Shown: positions 35,088-45,958 of the stretch, piece by piece | Position numbering within the stretch: the first letter of the stretch is position 1 | Layout of the letters: every line of letters begins with the position of its first letter | Source of the DNA: Stenocarpella maydis | Taxonomy: Eukaryota > Ascomycota > Sordariomycetes > Diaporthales > Diaporthaceae | Direction: 5' to 3' | Length of the DNA: 64,000 bases | Assembly: GCA_002270565.1 (NCBI GenBank) | Contig: NQMI01000019.1 | Span: 186,001-250,000, forward strand | Program-made: the position numbers and the translations under genes | The notes under the pieces: model-generated | Database searches by the model: none | What the model was told of the DNA's origin: nothing | Seen by the model: only the letters and a program-made list of their open reading frames with translations

Positions 35088-37697
35088 ATGAATAACGGCG
35101 GTAACTCAAGAGAAGGGTCCATTCAAATTCCTGGTGACTCGCCTCCTACCCCTGGTTACAATTCAAGAGACTGACCTCAGAGTGGTGGTTAGACTCAGTT
35201 CAGCGTTTGGGTGATGAGATCTACAGATGCGTGAATAATGAGAGCATCGAAGACCTGAGGGCCCTCCAGGAACTCTTGCCCTCTATCCCACCGGAGCCAG
35301 ACGAGCTATTGAGCGTGAACCTACCTCATTACAGGACAGGGGGCTATGAGGACACACCGCTTCATGCGGCCGTCAGGCTCAACCATGTGCAGCATGTGCA
35401 ATACCTCCTCAGCGTCGGCGCCAAAACACAAGCTGCTTGTCCCGAACGCTGCGGCAAACACGAAGATCACACAGAGCCACACCCGACTGCTTTGGCCTGT
35501 CTATGGGGCAGTTGCGATGTCTTGCACTACTTGGTTGAAGAACATGGTATTGACATCAACCAGAAGTTCCTCTTCACGAGTCGTTCATTCGGGCTTCCCG
35601 CTATCTCAGGCATCGGCGAAGGCTACATCGACAATTTTCCTGAGGAATTGATAGGCAAGGAGCTGAGGCTGGTTCACTGGGCTATCTTTAGTCGATGTGA
35701 TAGAGCTATAGACATGCTCCAATACCTCATCCGGATGAGCCGGTGGAATAAACAAGGCTTCCTATGGAACGATGATGACTTGGCGACGGCTGTCAGGTTG
35801 GCTTTCGCCATTGGCAACTTCATGGCTATAGCTTGCATGGCCTGGGGAAGAACCAAGCCGGAGGACTTCAAAGCTCAGCATGCGGACGCCACACAACAGT
35901 ATGGTACCCGCACTCGCTGGCTTACGATTACGCGGTGGGTGGGAGTCGAGAGTTGGCATCACGATGTAAGCTTCTGAGAACTGCAATTTCAACGAAGCAG
36001 GGTCTACCTTATACTAATAAAAGCGCGGTTGTAATAGTTATTCGCCATAATGGTCAGTCAGGCTTTTAATCCTTGGGCCTCGAGAACGAAAGAACACCTG
36101 CAAAGTCTAGGATTCATTTCTCTCCTCCATCCTGGGCTCTCAGGTCAGAGTTGACTATTTCTGCAGGCTTGTATAATGGAAGAATTCCAATCCTACCGGC
36201 ATCCCATACTTGACCACTCCACATTTTGGTATAAGTTATACAGGCACTTTCAGCTGATAGCTGGGGATGAGTACTCACCCGCCGGAAGTATAAACCGGCG
36301 CTTGATTCGAGATCCGGGTTGCAATTTCGACAATGTGGAGCTCATGGGTGACGGCAATAAGAAGATACCATTCTTGTCATTGTCTGTAAGACTAGCTTCG
36401 CCTGTCGTTGATCGCCATGCGCTAAAATGAAATTCAGATTCCGTTCCTAGTCCTCGTTAATGGATACCATTTGGATGCCAGACGGAGAACGGAAAACCAC
36501 GACTTTGGCCCAGGCCGCATTTTCCCGCAGCACGCCACGAAGCGAAGTGGACTTGCCCAACCCGTGCAAACAGACAAGACGTTGGATGAGTACTGCAATC
36601 CGGATCTGCCTCTTCATATATTGGGGAAGCGAAACAGGGACCAGGTGTTGCTTCGACACATGATGAGACGACGTAATGAGACAAACCCTAACGAATATGA
36701 GGGACCATTCCTGGCTGTCTCACAGTTCTGGCTATGGAAGATCGGGGACTGCCTCTTCACCTCGCAGTACGACCGCTGGGCCTCTCATCCTAGCCGCTTA
36801 GCTACATCTTGCGAGGGTTTACTTGCAGCCCGTTCTGCGATGAGGGCGCCATGCGCATCGCAAAACGAGGTGATCGGGGCTATTTTGTCAAGCTTATTGG
36901 AAAGACTGGCATGGAACAACACGGGAGACATCTCCAAGATTTCCACAAAAACTCCATTGGAAAGAATCGCTTGGAACGAGACAGCGTCACTGTCGAACCT
37001 TTTGCAGCAAGAGACCACACACCTCGACTTGCTCGCCATATTCGCAGCATCCATTGCTCTCGTTTCGGAGAAGGTGATAAACTATATGAAATCAGATAAA
37101 ATGGACGATGTCAACATCAATCATGAGAATGGCTGTCTTCATGAAATTGAAGACATTCGAGAAGAACTGTCCATGATTCGGACAGTGCTCTCTCAGCAAG
37201 AGGAAGTTTGGAGAGAATTTGCCTCTGATGCTTGGCCGCAACATTGGCCAACAGGTTTGCAGGGAACATTCCAGCCACTTGTTGAAGCCGACACTGCTGA
37301 GAAGAGACAGATGTGGAGGACGATACAGAAACCACAGTCGTACTTCTCCAAGACCAAAATGCAGCTCCAAAAACTGGACGGAGATGCAGAGAGAGTGCAG
37401 AAGTCCATCGAGTTGAGACTGGATCTCAAACAGAGGCATACTAGCTTACAGCAAGCAACAGCAAGTCTGCGAGAAGCACAGAACGCATCACTGATGAGTG
37501 CATCGGTGTTTGGTTTCACAGTCATCACTATCATATTCACGCCTCTTTCATTTTTGACCAGTCTCTTCGCACTACCGATCGATCGATTGCACGAAAGCCA
37601 AGAAGATAACGTGGGCGGCCCACATCTCGCCATCCCCCCGTTTTCGCCAGGCCCACATCCGCGTCTTCGCGTGAACGCATCTATACCCACCATATAA
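35088..37697 (+). pseudogene. Ankyrin-repeat / CorA-like membrane protein, C-terminus cut off by a transposon
   Basis: Exons by eye: 35088-35100, 35181-35965, 36167-36385 and 36438 onward, all joining in frame. The present open frame stops at 37697 (758 residues). Residues about 20-240 carry an ankyrin-type region with the canonical DTPLHAAV at 62-69. The middle matches the fungal ankyrin-CorA architecture, including KKIPFLSLS and a coiled-coil stretch (residues about 560-690). One hydrophobic helix FGFTVITIIFTPLSFLTSLF lies at about 695-720. In relatives a second helix follows closely; here the reading frame instead enters a pogo inverted repeat at 37609, so about the last 28 residues are transposon-derived. 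The missing helix is found at 43974-44208. CorA proteins are Mg2+ channels, but fungal ankyrin fusions are untested and may be sensors. The short first exon is the weakest part. Confidence 0.75.
37609..37649 (+). repeat. Left inverted repeat of the pogo-like element
   Basis: Begins ACGTGGGCGGCCCACATCTC. Inverted copy at 43931-43971 with a single G/A difference at position 9. Its first 18 bases themselves contain the palindrome GTGGGC..GCCCAC. Confidence 0.92.
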
Positions 37698-37769
37698 ACA
37701 CTCCTTGATTTCTTAATGAGCAATTTATCTCTAATCACCAAACTTCTTCCAGACATCAATCTAATCATT

Positions 37770-37852
37770 ATGAAGTCATATTCCAAAGTTAAGATGCATA
37801 ACGCCCTTATGGCGGTTAGGGACGGGATACTAGTTAATGCGGCTTATAAGTA
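37770..37852 (+). pseudogene. N-terminal fragment of pogo-like transposase
   Basis: From an ATG at 37770 the frame reads MKSYSKVKMHNALMAVRDGI and then LVNAAYKYG. This is the opening of fungal pogo/Fot1 transposases, where a psq helix-turn-helix binds the inverted repeats (typically MxSYTEEDMxxAIxAVxxG, then S..AAxxYGIP). It ends exactly where a 628-bp repeat begins (37853), so the coding sequence was broken by that insertion. Confidence 0.75.
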
Positions 37853-38480
37853 TGGAACAGCCATGTGTCCTAAGCACTCTGAATTCATAGAAGTAAACTC
37901 GCCTTAAGGTCTAAGTTTCTAGAAAAGAACAAAACAAATGAAAGAAGCTTTATAAGCGTAGGATACGCTTGGTTTTAGGGTTAGGGGCAGCATTCTATTC
38001 AATATACCCCCCAGCTACAAGCTTATTTAAAGCATATAGCTGCCCCGGTTTTACTAGTAGCCAGGTAGCCCGTATGTTTGCACCTATAAGAAAGTCCCAG
38101 TCCTCCTATTACCTACCCTTCCTATATTTCCATCCCACAATATACCTTAAAAACCCACCTTTAAGCTTCTATATCTCTATAATGCATCTAAAAACAACTA
38201 GTTGGAGCTTAGATTCAGACTTTTTTCATGATTCTAACCCTAAAACATACTACCTTTTTCATTTTGGAATATCTTTTCTAAGCTTATTAAGATGCCCTAA
38301 CTAAAACCTACCCAGGGTTACAACCTGCACTCTATCTCGGGCACCCAAGCATCTACTCGCTAATCCTCATCCGAAAAGGCTGATTCTAAGCGTATATCCT
38401 TAATCTCCATTACATACAGGCATATCAATCCTTATATTCAAGTCAATCCCATCAGGGGCCTTTAGGGCTCTATATATAAG
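37853..38480 (+). repeat. 628-bp direct repeat, copy A
   Basis: Starts TGGAACAGCCATGTG and ends GGGCTCT-TATATAAG just before an N at 38481. Copy B is at 40259-40886 in the same orientation and of equal length. The copies differ almost only by transitions in both directions, the mark of independent RIP. They could be LTRs, since they start with TG, but no CA end or target duplication is seen; two insertions of the same element are also possible. Confidence 0.8.
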
Positions 38481-39582
38481 NGACATAGGTCATAACTACT
38501 AAGTATATTAATATAATAAGCTAATATATTCTACTATTTATTATTACTTAAGCGACTTATTACCTTTTAAGCTAAATTATAAACTTAAGTTTTCCTAACT
38601 CTTAAATAATTTATCTTACTTTGAATAAATAAATAAATAGTACGGCTGCCTTAGAATAAATTTAATACTTTAATAAGTGTATAAAATTTAAGAAAGATAT
38701 AAATTACCAAATATAAATTATAAATAGCTATAAGAGCTTTGTATTAGCTAAGTGTAACTAATACTATAAGAAGAATAAAATTATTAGTATCTATATATTA
38801 CTATATTCTTCTTATTTAGTTTAAATATTAAATATTATATTATATTTACTTGTTAAATATATATATAGTAGGAAAATTAGCAACTTTATTTAGGTTTTTA
38901 TTAACTGTATTACCAAGTTTAAGTTCTTTATTATATTTACGGCAGCTTATAATAAAACCTTTATAAAGAATAATATTAATGCTATATTTAAAGGAGCTAG
39001 AATTCTACTTTAGGACTTAAATATTATTATTTTTAACCTTAATATCTACCTAAATACTCTAATACTATCTATCTATATCTCTTCCTAGTAATAAAAGCCT
39101 TAAATACTTTTCAACATTTAATAAACTATTAAGTAATTAAATTTTATTAAAGGTAGAAATTTTATATACTAAAGTAGCTTTTTTATACTAATTATAGTAG
39201 TTATTAATTAGATAATAAAGGGTATATAAATAATAATAAATAAGCTTATCCTTTTGGAGGATTAAGTTTATATTCTTAAGAATCCTAATATAGTACTTAC
39301 TAAATGCTAAACGGCTAAAAGTACTTAAATATAACTTAAAAGTGTACTTAATATTAAGGAATTCTAGGTAATAATTAAAGAAAAGGAAAAGGGGAAGTAG
39401 CTAGCTAGCAAAATTAGTAGTAGTACTAAGGAGGTATTTTGCAGCAGGCTAAGTAAATAATATTATAGTAACTATAGTAAGGTTGGATATAATATAAGAA
39501 TATATAAGAAAGAGAAAGAAGGGTCTAATAAATTAGATTCTAACTATATTATAGTAAATCCAGCTTAATTAGTATTAATTAG

Positions 39583-39622
<40 letters not shown>

Positions 39623-40258
39623 TAGTTTATAGTAGATTAAGACTTTAAAAGTAAAGTTGGTACTAATTAGTATAAAGTGTAATTTTTCTATTAAAGGTCA
39701 GCCCATTTGGACTAATAATGTAGCCCTACTAATACTTCTAAATTAGTAAAATTAATTAGAAATAAGCAATTAAATATAGTTGGTACTGATTGTTGCTAAC
39801 TTTTATTAGTTATTTAGCCCTAGGTGGGTGCTAGGATTGGCAGAAGTTGGTGAATATTGTAAAATTGATCTACTTACTGATACGGTCCACTTACTGGTAA
39901 ACCACGTTAATCCTGTTATATACAATGACTCCGGGCATTAAGGCGCGACACTTCTACCATTAGTAATGCATTTTTCACAGGAATCAGTAAACAAATTAAG
40001 TGTTTATCAGTGTCAGCTTCATAATTATGACTCTGCTGACAATCCCAAGTCTTCTGGAGCTGCGCGAAGGGGCTCACGAATTGATATCTACGGGTATTTA
40101 AGGCAGAATTGATGCCCGTCAAAATTCAATGTCATAGACAAAAAGATCGTTATACTCAGAAAAGAGTCGAGGAACAGTTTCCTGAATTTGAGATAACTCT
40201 CTCATCCAGAATCAGTTAGCACCGGAGCCAAAGTTGCAAGACGAACAACATTCATCTG
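38481..40258. other. Extremely AT-rich RIP-like DNA between the direct repeats, with one N
   Basis: The only ambiguous base of the window is N38481, exactly where copies A and B stop matching. Beyond it the sequence is dominated by TA, AT and TTA words, with stop codons in every frame and no legible protein. The last few hundred bases (39900-40258) are less AT-rich. Confidence 0.6.
39587..39619. repeat. (TA)n microsatellite
   Basis: An almost uninterrupted TA alternation of about 33 bases inside the AT-rich block. Confidence 0.9.
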
Positions 40259-40886
40259 TGGAACAGCCATGTGTCCTAAGCACTCTGAATTCATAGAAGT
40301 AAACTCGCCTTAAGGTCTAAGTTTCTAGAAAAGAACAAATAAATGAAAGAAGCTTTTATAAGCGCAGGATATACTTGGTTTTAGGGTTAGGGGCGGCATT
40401 CTATTTAATACACCCCCTAGCTGCAGGCTTGTTTGAAGTGTATAGCTGCCCCGGTTTTGCTAGTGGCTGGGTGGCCCGTGCGTTTGCACCTATAAGAAAG
40501 TCCCAGTCCTCCTGTTAGCTACCCTTCCTGCATTTCTATCCAATAATATACCTTAGAAACCTACCTTTAGGCTTTTATATCTCTATAATGCGTTTAAAAA
40601 TAACTAGTTGGAGCTTAGATTTAGACTTTTTTTATGATTCTAACCCTAAAATATACTACCTTTTTTATTTTGAAATACCTTTTTTGAGCTCATTAAGATG
40701 CCCTAATTAAAACTTGCCTAGGGTTGCAACCTGTACTCTATCTTGGGCACCTAAGTATCTACTTGCCGGTCCTTATCTGAAAAGGCTGATTCTAAGCGTA
40801 TATCCTTGATTTTTATTGCATACGGGTATATTAATCCTGATATTTAAGTTAATCCTATTAGGGGCCCTTAGGGCTCTGTATATAAG
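40259..40886 (+). repeat. 628-bp direct repeat, copy B
   Basis: Starts TGGAACAGCCATGTG like copy A and keeps more G and C at many positions (for example GCTGGGTGGCCCGTGCG where A has GCCAGGTAGCCCGTATG), but has extra T elsewhere. Downstream the sequence continues without a visible boundary into AT-rich DNA. Confidence 0.8.
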
Positions 40887-42560
40887 ACTTCTTATAATGT
40901 TGAGGATCTGAATAAGCTTTAGAATATGAATGTAAAGCATACTAGTGCTTCTAGCCCGTCTGACCTTTAGTCCTTAATTATTTTTTAATCTGTAGGTCTA
41001 GCTATTAGTACTATTCTCCTTTTAAGCTTGCTAAAGCATTTATTTAAGTTTAAGAACCTTACTCCTTAGCCTCCTAGTTCTGGGGCTTTATATAGAGAGG
41101 TTCCTATAGTTACTTAAATAAAGAATATCTTTAGAGGAAACTAAACTTATTAAGATTAGGTAACTACTAGGGGAAGTAAGTCTGGAAATATTGGTATAAG
41201 AAGTAGTAATATTTCTATACCTATAAAATAGATTTCTAATACTTATAGGGTTTTCTTTACTAGAGTGTATTAGTCTAAATATATAGTATCCTTATTAATT
41301 AAGACTATAGCTAAAGCGCCTTAAAATATAAATTCTAAGGATTATAAGCTTATTAGTGCTCCTTATAATAGTATTTCTAATAATATTAAGGAGGAAGAAA
41401 ATCACTCCTTAGGTATTAAAGACTAGGCTTATTATAATAATTAATATAAGAATTGGAGGTATAGGTATGCTATAAATGAGCATTAAAGAGTAAGGAATGG
41501 TTTACTATTATTTAAGAATTAGATTCCTATATGCCTGAGATCTATTAGTCTGCCTTAAAAGTAATCTTTAGGGCGTATTACTAGAGATAACTCTAAGACT
41601 GCTTCTGATACTTATAAGCATTAGAGAACTAATAATTTTAAGAAGCCTTCTATAAGTAAGTAGCAATCTTTATTTCCATATTCTTAAACTTATAGTTAAC
41701 CTATCTAGCTTTAGAGGAAGCCTAAGCCCAGCTTACTTAAGTAGCAGCAGAAAAGAAAGAGCTTAAGAAGTTTACCTATATTATAAAGCATACTGAAAAG
41801 AAGAACAAGAGGCTTAGCAATAGTCTTTCTTAGGGCAATAAGCATAAAATCCCTTATAATTATTATATTAGTAGCGCTATATCTAGCTATTCTAATTCCA
41901 TTATATATTACAATACAGTAGGAAATACTAGTTTTAGATACTATAACTATATTAAGTATAATAGTACTTATTATAGAATCCTTTTAGTATTCACTCCTTT
42001 TACTAATAAGCTTTCTTTTCATTAAATAAACTTTATTAAGGTAAAGACTAAGGGTGATATATTAGCTAGCAGAAAGATAATTTACAAGAATAAGCTTAAT
42101 AAGGCCTGAATCACCTAAAAGAAATCCAAGGACCTCTATCAAAGGGCAAATGGGGGCACATAAAGATTACCTGCAATAGGCTTAATAAAACTAAAGAGCT
42201 TAATTTTATAAATAGCACCAATTCTAATCACCCCATTAAGGTTAACAATAAGTCTAGTAATAGTAATAATTCTAATAATAATAGAGACAGTTTTAAAATA
42301 ATTTAAATGCATATTTTCAAAGTTTTTCTTAGAAGGAGGCAAGATTAGAAAGTAGTTAGGTTCTTAAGAGCCTTATACTTTTAATTAAAGCTAAAAAAGG
42401 CAGTTTTCAGGCTCTAGGAAGCTATATACCTTAGATTTCCTCCCCATTTTTAACCTCTTTTCTAGTTATTAAAATGTCTAAGGTAGCTTCACTAGCGCGT
42501 TACCATCCATTAGGAGAATTTTTCCATTCCTAAAAGGTAGCTTTAGAATGTACAATATAA
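40887..42560. other. RIP-degraded repeat DNA, plus strand perhaps once coding
   Basis: AT-rich and full of stops. Around 41640-41850 the plus strand has a Lys/Glu/Gln-rich character between stops, resembling a degraded retroelement gag or ORF1, but no diagnostic motif (zinc knuckle, protease, reverse transcriptase) can be read. I cannot assign a family. Confidence 0.35.
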
Positions 42561-43125
42561 TGTTAAACGGAACCGCTCAGCAGGGCGTTAGTACTCCGTG
42601 CAAGGAGTTACCCTAGACTTCGTTGTAAGGAGTTACCCTAGACTTTCTAGCAAGGAGTTACCCTAGACTTGCGAGTCAGGCGATTTTCGCTAAGTACGCC
42701 CAGTGCGTGCGCGACGCAAGATGAGTTTGGTGGCCGTGAGTCGATTATTTTGGCCTGCATTTGCACCTTAATTCAGACCTCTGCATTACCCTTATTTCTT
42801 ACCCAAAAAGTATATAACTTAGTGCATTAGATAGCTTGATTTCTGAAGTTTGTATGTACTTAATTTGGGCATTGCCAGGGCTATGGTTGGCTGTTTGCTT
42901 GGAACCAAAGATGGTGTGTTGGAAGGGCGAATTTTCCGGCATTTGCAAACTTGCACCAGAGCCTACCGCAGCGTGCCCGCGGGTGAGACGACGTCGGAGG
43001 GTATATAAGGAGGGCTTACAGAAGCCCAACTTAATTCAATACAAAGTTGTCCAGACCATTGTCAATCGTCCCAATTCGCCTCAGAGCACCATACTGCGAC
43101 CCTGCCGAAACACACACACGCTGAA
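42561..43125 (+). mobile_element. Possible solo LTR
   Basis: A less mutated island between RIP-degraded DNA and the pogo C-terminal fragment. It opens with TGTTAAACGG, contains a U3-like 25-bp tandem repeat (42602-42670), a TATATAAGG box at 43002-43010 and then a pyrimidine-rich, ACACACAC-ending stretch, in the order promoter-leader expected of an LTR. The right border, a CA end and a target duplication are not resolved, so this stays a candidate. Confidence 0.35.
42602..42670 (+). repeat. Three tandem 25-bp repeats
   Basis: The 19-mer AAGGAGTTACCCTAGACTT occurs at 42602-42620, 42627-42645 and 42652-42670, an exact 25-base period with variable 6-base spacers. Confidence 0.95.
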
Positions 43126-43922
43126 CTGAATGCTATTCTATAGCTCAATTCATCAGAGTATATATCGTATTTCTTCCGGCATACTATTCCTATATGCTCC
43201 AACCGCTTGATATAGTAGTCTTCAGCCCGCTCAAGACTGCCTTCAAGAAGTATCTCCACCAGCAGGGAGGCCATAATTCCTTCACGATTATAGCGAAGAA
43301 ACGGTTCCTCTACTGCTATCATAAGGCTCAGAAGGAGGTTTTAAAGAAGTTAAATATCATCTTTAGCTAGCGTGCAACTGGTTTATAGCTGTTATCTCAG
43401 CATAGAGCGCTTGGAGGCAACTTTATTAAGGAAAACTGTAAGAAATAAGTTGAATTGGCTAATTTAAGTGCTAGGAGTAGAATTAGCGGCTATTTTTATA
43501 CTAATAAGTGCTTTTATTTGCTAAAGGGTACTATGTTTTTAATGCTGAAGTAGTCCTAGGAGCTGCATGGGATGGTAACCTGGTATATCATTTAGAAAAA
43601 TACAAGCCCTATAGTAAGACTCCTCTTCCGTAAGATTCTAAAAAGTTGGGATTAGAAAGACTTTAATCTTATAATATCTGCATAAAAAAATCGTGAGCTG
43701 GAAAGAGAAATTAACCTTACAAGAAAGACTAAGAGGAAGAAGGTGCAACTTAACCCGAACGAGCTTTTTATAGATATTAAGGCGATTAAACGGGCTCAGA
43801 TTGAAGTCGGGCGTGTACCTAAGGAAAGCGATGATGATGATGAATCAGAAATACTAACAGAAGTTAGAGAAGAGATCGTGGTTGCGGTGCCAGAGGAGGG
43901 GAGAAGAAGGCATCGGCGCTGA
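43125..43922 (+). pseudogene. C-terminal fragment of pogo-like transposase
   Basis: The frame around 43167 reads IVFLPAYYSYMLQPLD and VVFSPLKTAFKKYL, the DDE_1 (pogo/Fot1) signature normally FLPPHTSHxLQPLD-GxFxPLKxxY, where the last Asp is the third catalytic residue. His and Thr have become Tyr and Tyr, consistent with C-to-T change. The frame is broken by stops (first near 43370). It ends with a charged tail containing ESDDDDES and a stop at 43920-43922, eight bases before the right inverted repeat. The central part of the transposase with the first two catalytic Asp is absent. Confidence 0.8.
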
Positions 43923-43930
43923 GGGATGGG

Positions 43931-43971
43931 TGGCGAAAACGGGGGGATGGCGAGATGTGGGCTGCCCACGT
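43931..43971 (-). repeat. Right inverted repeat of the pogo-like element
   Basis: Inverted copy of 37609-37649 with one difference, followed by the duplicated TA at 43972-43973. Confidence 0.92.
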
Positions 43972-43973
43972 TA

Positions 43974-44208
43974 ATGGGGGAGTTTACTCTACAAACTATG
44001 TAGGAGAATGGCTGGGTCAGTCTTGTTAGTCTGAACGCTATGAGTAACTGCTGACTGGATTTATTTAGCTGCCACGGAGATTATTACACTTCTAATCACT
44101 GTGCTGGCGGTGTGGGCTGCTCTAGAGTTTTTCTTGGATATCAATGTGGCTGAGAAAGTTCGTGAGTGGCGACTGAAGAAGCGCACACGAGCAGTCAGTC
44201 CTGTGTGA
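43974..44208 (+). pseudogene. Displaced C-terminal end of the ankyrin/CorA-like gene
   Basis: Directly after the TA that follows the right inverted repeat, a frame opens that continues the one broken at 37608. It reads GGVYSTNYVGEWL, with a GTCAGT donor at 44016, a CTGAC branch near 44050 and a TTTAG acceptor at 44064-44068. The next exon, 44069-44208, codes the hydrophobic stretch EIITLLITVLAVWAALEFFL and a basic tail with a stop at 44206-44208. This is the second membrane helix expected in CorA-like proteins. It no longer has a promoter or start of its own. The fit of frame, phase and helix order makes the link to 35088-37608 strong. Confidence 0.82.
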
Positions 44209-45958
44209 AGCACAGCGTGAAGGCAGGCATAGGGCAGAATTTGGAGACAGTGCGGTTTCATAGTTTCCTTTTTGTAATATCTCTCTTATGAGGAATGACC
44301 TTGCTCAGGTGTCCGCTCCCCGACCAAAGCATCTATCCTCTATTGCCCCTGGTGAAGCAGCACGAACCAAACTAAGCACAAGCAATCCAGGTAGCTAGTG
44401 AATAGCAGCTGTAGTTGGCGGCCAGAAGCACGCTATGAGGCGAGATAAGCCCAGCATGCATAAAGGCGCCCAGCTCGCTATTACGGTACTGCCCCCTTAG
44501 CCTGGGGTTATAGTATGGCTGACTGCCTGATTACTGTGTGGCAGTTGGGAAAGGTACCGCGAGGCTTGCCGACCAGGTGCCGCTCAGGACCTACGAGACT
44601 GCCAGGGCGGTGCGGCTGACATAGCCAATCACGAAAGCGGCATCGTGGACCGCATCACAGGTATTACACTTTTAGTCGCTTACGCGTCCGCACTGCTTGG
44701 TCCTCTTGGGCTCCACTTGGCGTCACAGAGTCGTGACAAGTCGCATTCCTGCCATGTTGCAGTGAATATAGTGGCCTAGCCTCTTTTGGTTTGTAAGAGT
44801 AACATTGTGGAGAGAACTTCTAAAATGGGTTTGTAGGCATGCACAGCGCCCACTTTTTGACTGACATGCACCCACTACCAGTACCACGACACAACAGCCA
44901 CGACCCTGTCACGATCTGAGTTTTTATCACTGGCAGTGCACAGAACTTCACATGCTCTGCGAGTCTGAATTCAGCCAGGGTCAATGGCGTAATCGATGAG
45001 GCTACAGGAGCCGTGAGAGGAGGTGCTCCAAGCCAAAACAGCTTTATAGTTTGCGTTCAGGCCTTTTCTCACGTCATCGCCCACCGAGTCGTCGAGTTCA
45101 TAAGTACCTACAGCGTTCCATTCCATTCCACCACAACTCATAGACTAGTGTACATAAGGAGAACGAAGCATGGCCTTTGCCATATTCTATAACGCGCTAT
45201 TACCGCTCCGCTGAGATGGTAAAAGATCCGTCGACGTTCCAGATAATTTGGGCGTTCCTGGCATCCTCCTCGCCTTCAGCCACGCCCATATCTGGTCCAG
45301 CAGGATCAATTGATGCATGTGCATTCGGGACCTAGCAGGCACCCGGAGTCGACCTATTTTTGCGGCTTGACCTATCGGCATTCTTGTCCTTGGCCACCCC
45401 CACAATCCTTCCCACAGCACTAAGCCGTCCAGCAGGTTACATTGGAATCTGCATGCCATGTACAGCCGCGTTGCTTAGACAAATCCGGAGACATTGAATG
45501 CCAGCCACGGCCACAGCAGGATACCACATTGTCTCACAACACCGGGATTCATTAAAACCTCGTCGTCCACCATTTCTTTCTGTGGCCCTTGTCTTCGTTC
45601 CATAACTCGTCAGTCCCGTCTCAGCACAGGAACTGCGCACTGGCAAGGAACCTCAGAGCCAAGCAAGCCAGCACGCCAACACGTCAACACTCCGACAAGC
45701 CATCGAGCCGCTTATCCGGTATAGCCCAGCCTCTAGTCAACCCATCATCCAGTCTTTCCCCTCGTTCCATTGCTGCCACCGTCGCGGAATAAACCATCAC
45801 AGCCAAGTGTTTGGCACTGAAGTTGAGCTTGCACGCAACCACGCTGAAACAAAAAGCCAACGAGCCAGCCTCTGATCAAACCAACCCAACTTGAACAAAG
45901 TTACAGGCCCGTCAAGCAGAACAAGCAACAGTCAGAGACAACCTCCTTCACTGGAAAG
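44209..45958. other. Intergenic, no gene recognised
   Basis: GC content returns to the genome norm. Open frames are short and without motifs on both strands. The final 150 bases are C/A-rich and form the leader of the next gene. Confidence 0.4.

Larger units (their letters stand above)
37609..43971 (+). mobile_element. pogo/Fot1-like DNA transposon carrying nested insertions
   Basis: A 6363-bp insertion with 41-bp inverted repeats at its two ends (37609-37649 and 43931-43971, one mismatch) and a TA on each side (37607-37608 and 43972-43973). TA duplication is diagnostic of the Tc1/mariner/pogo superfamily. Just inside the left end lies an N-terminal transposase piece with a psq-type helix-turn-helix. 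Just inside the right end lies a C-terminal piece with the DDE_1 motif LQPLD. Between them about 5.3 kb of AT-rich, repeat-derived DNA replaces the middle of the transposase. It interrupts the ankyrin/CorA-like gene. Confidence 0.88.

Noticed and set aside
42602..42670. Regular tandem repeats considered as a CRISPR array
   Set aside because: Only three units with 6-base spacers in a eukaryotic repeat context; this is a minisatellite or LTR U3 repeat.
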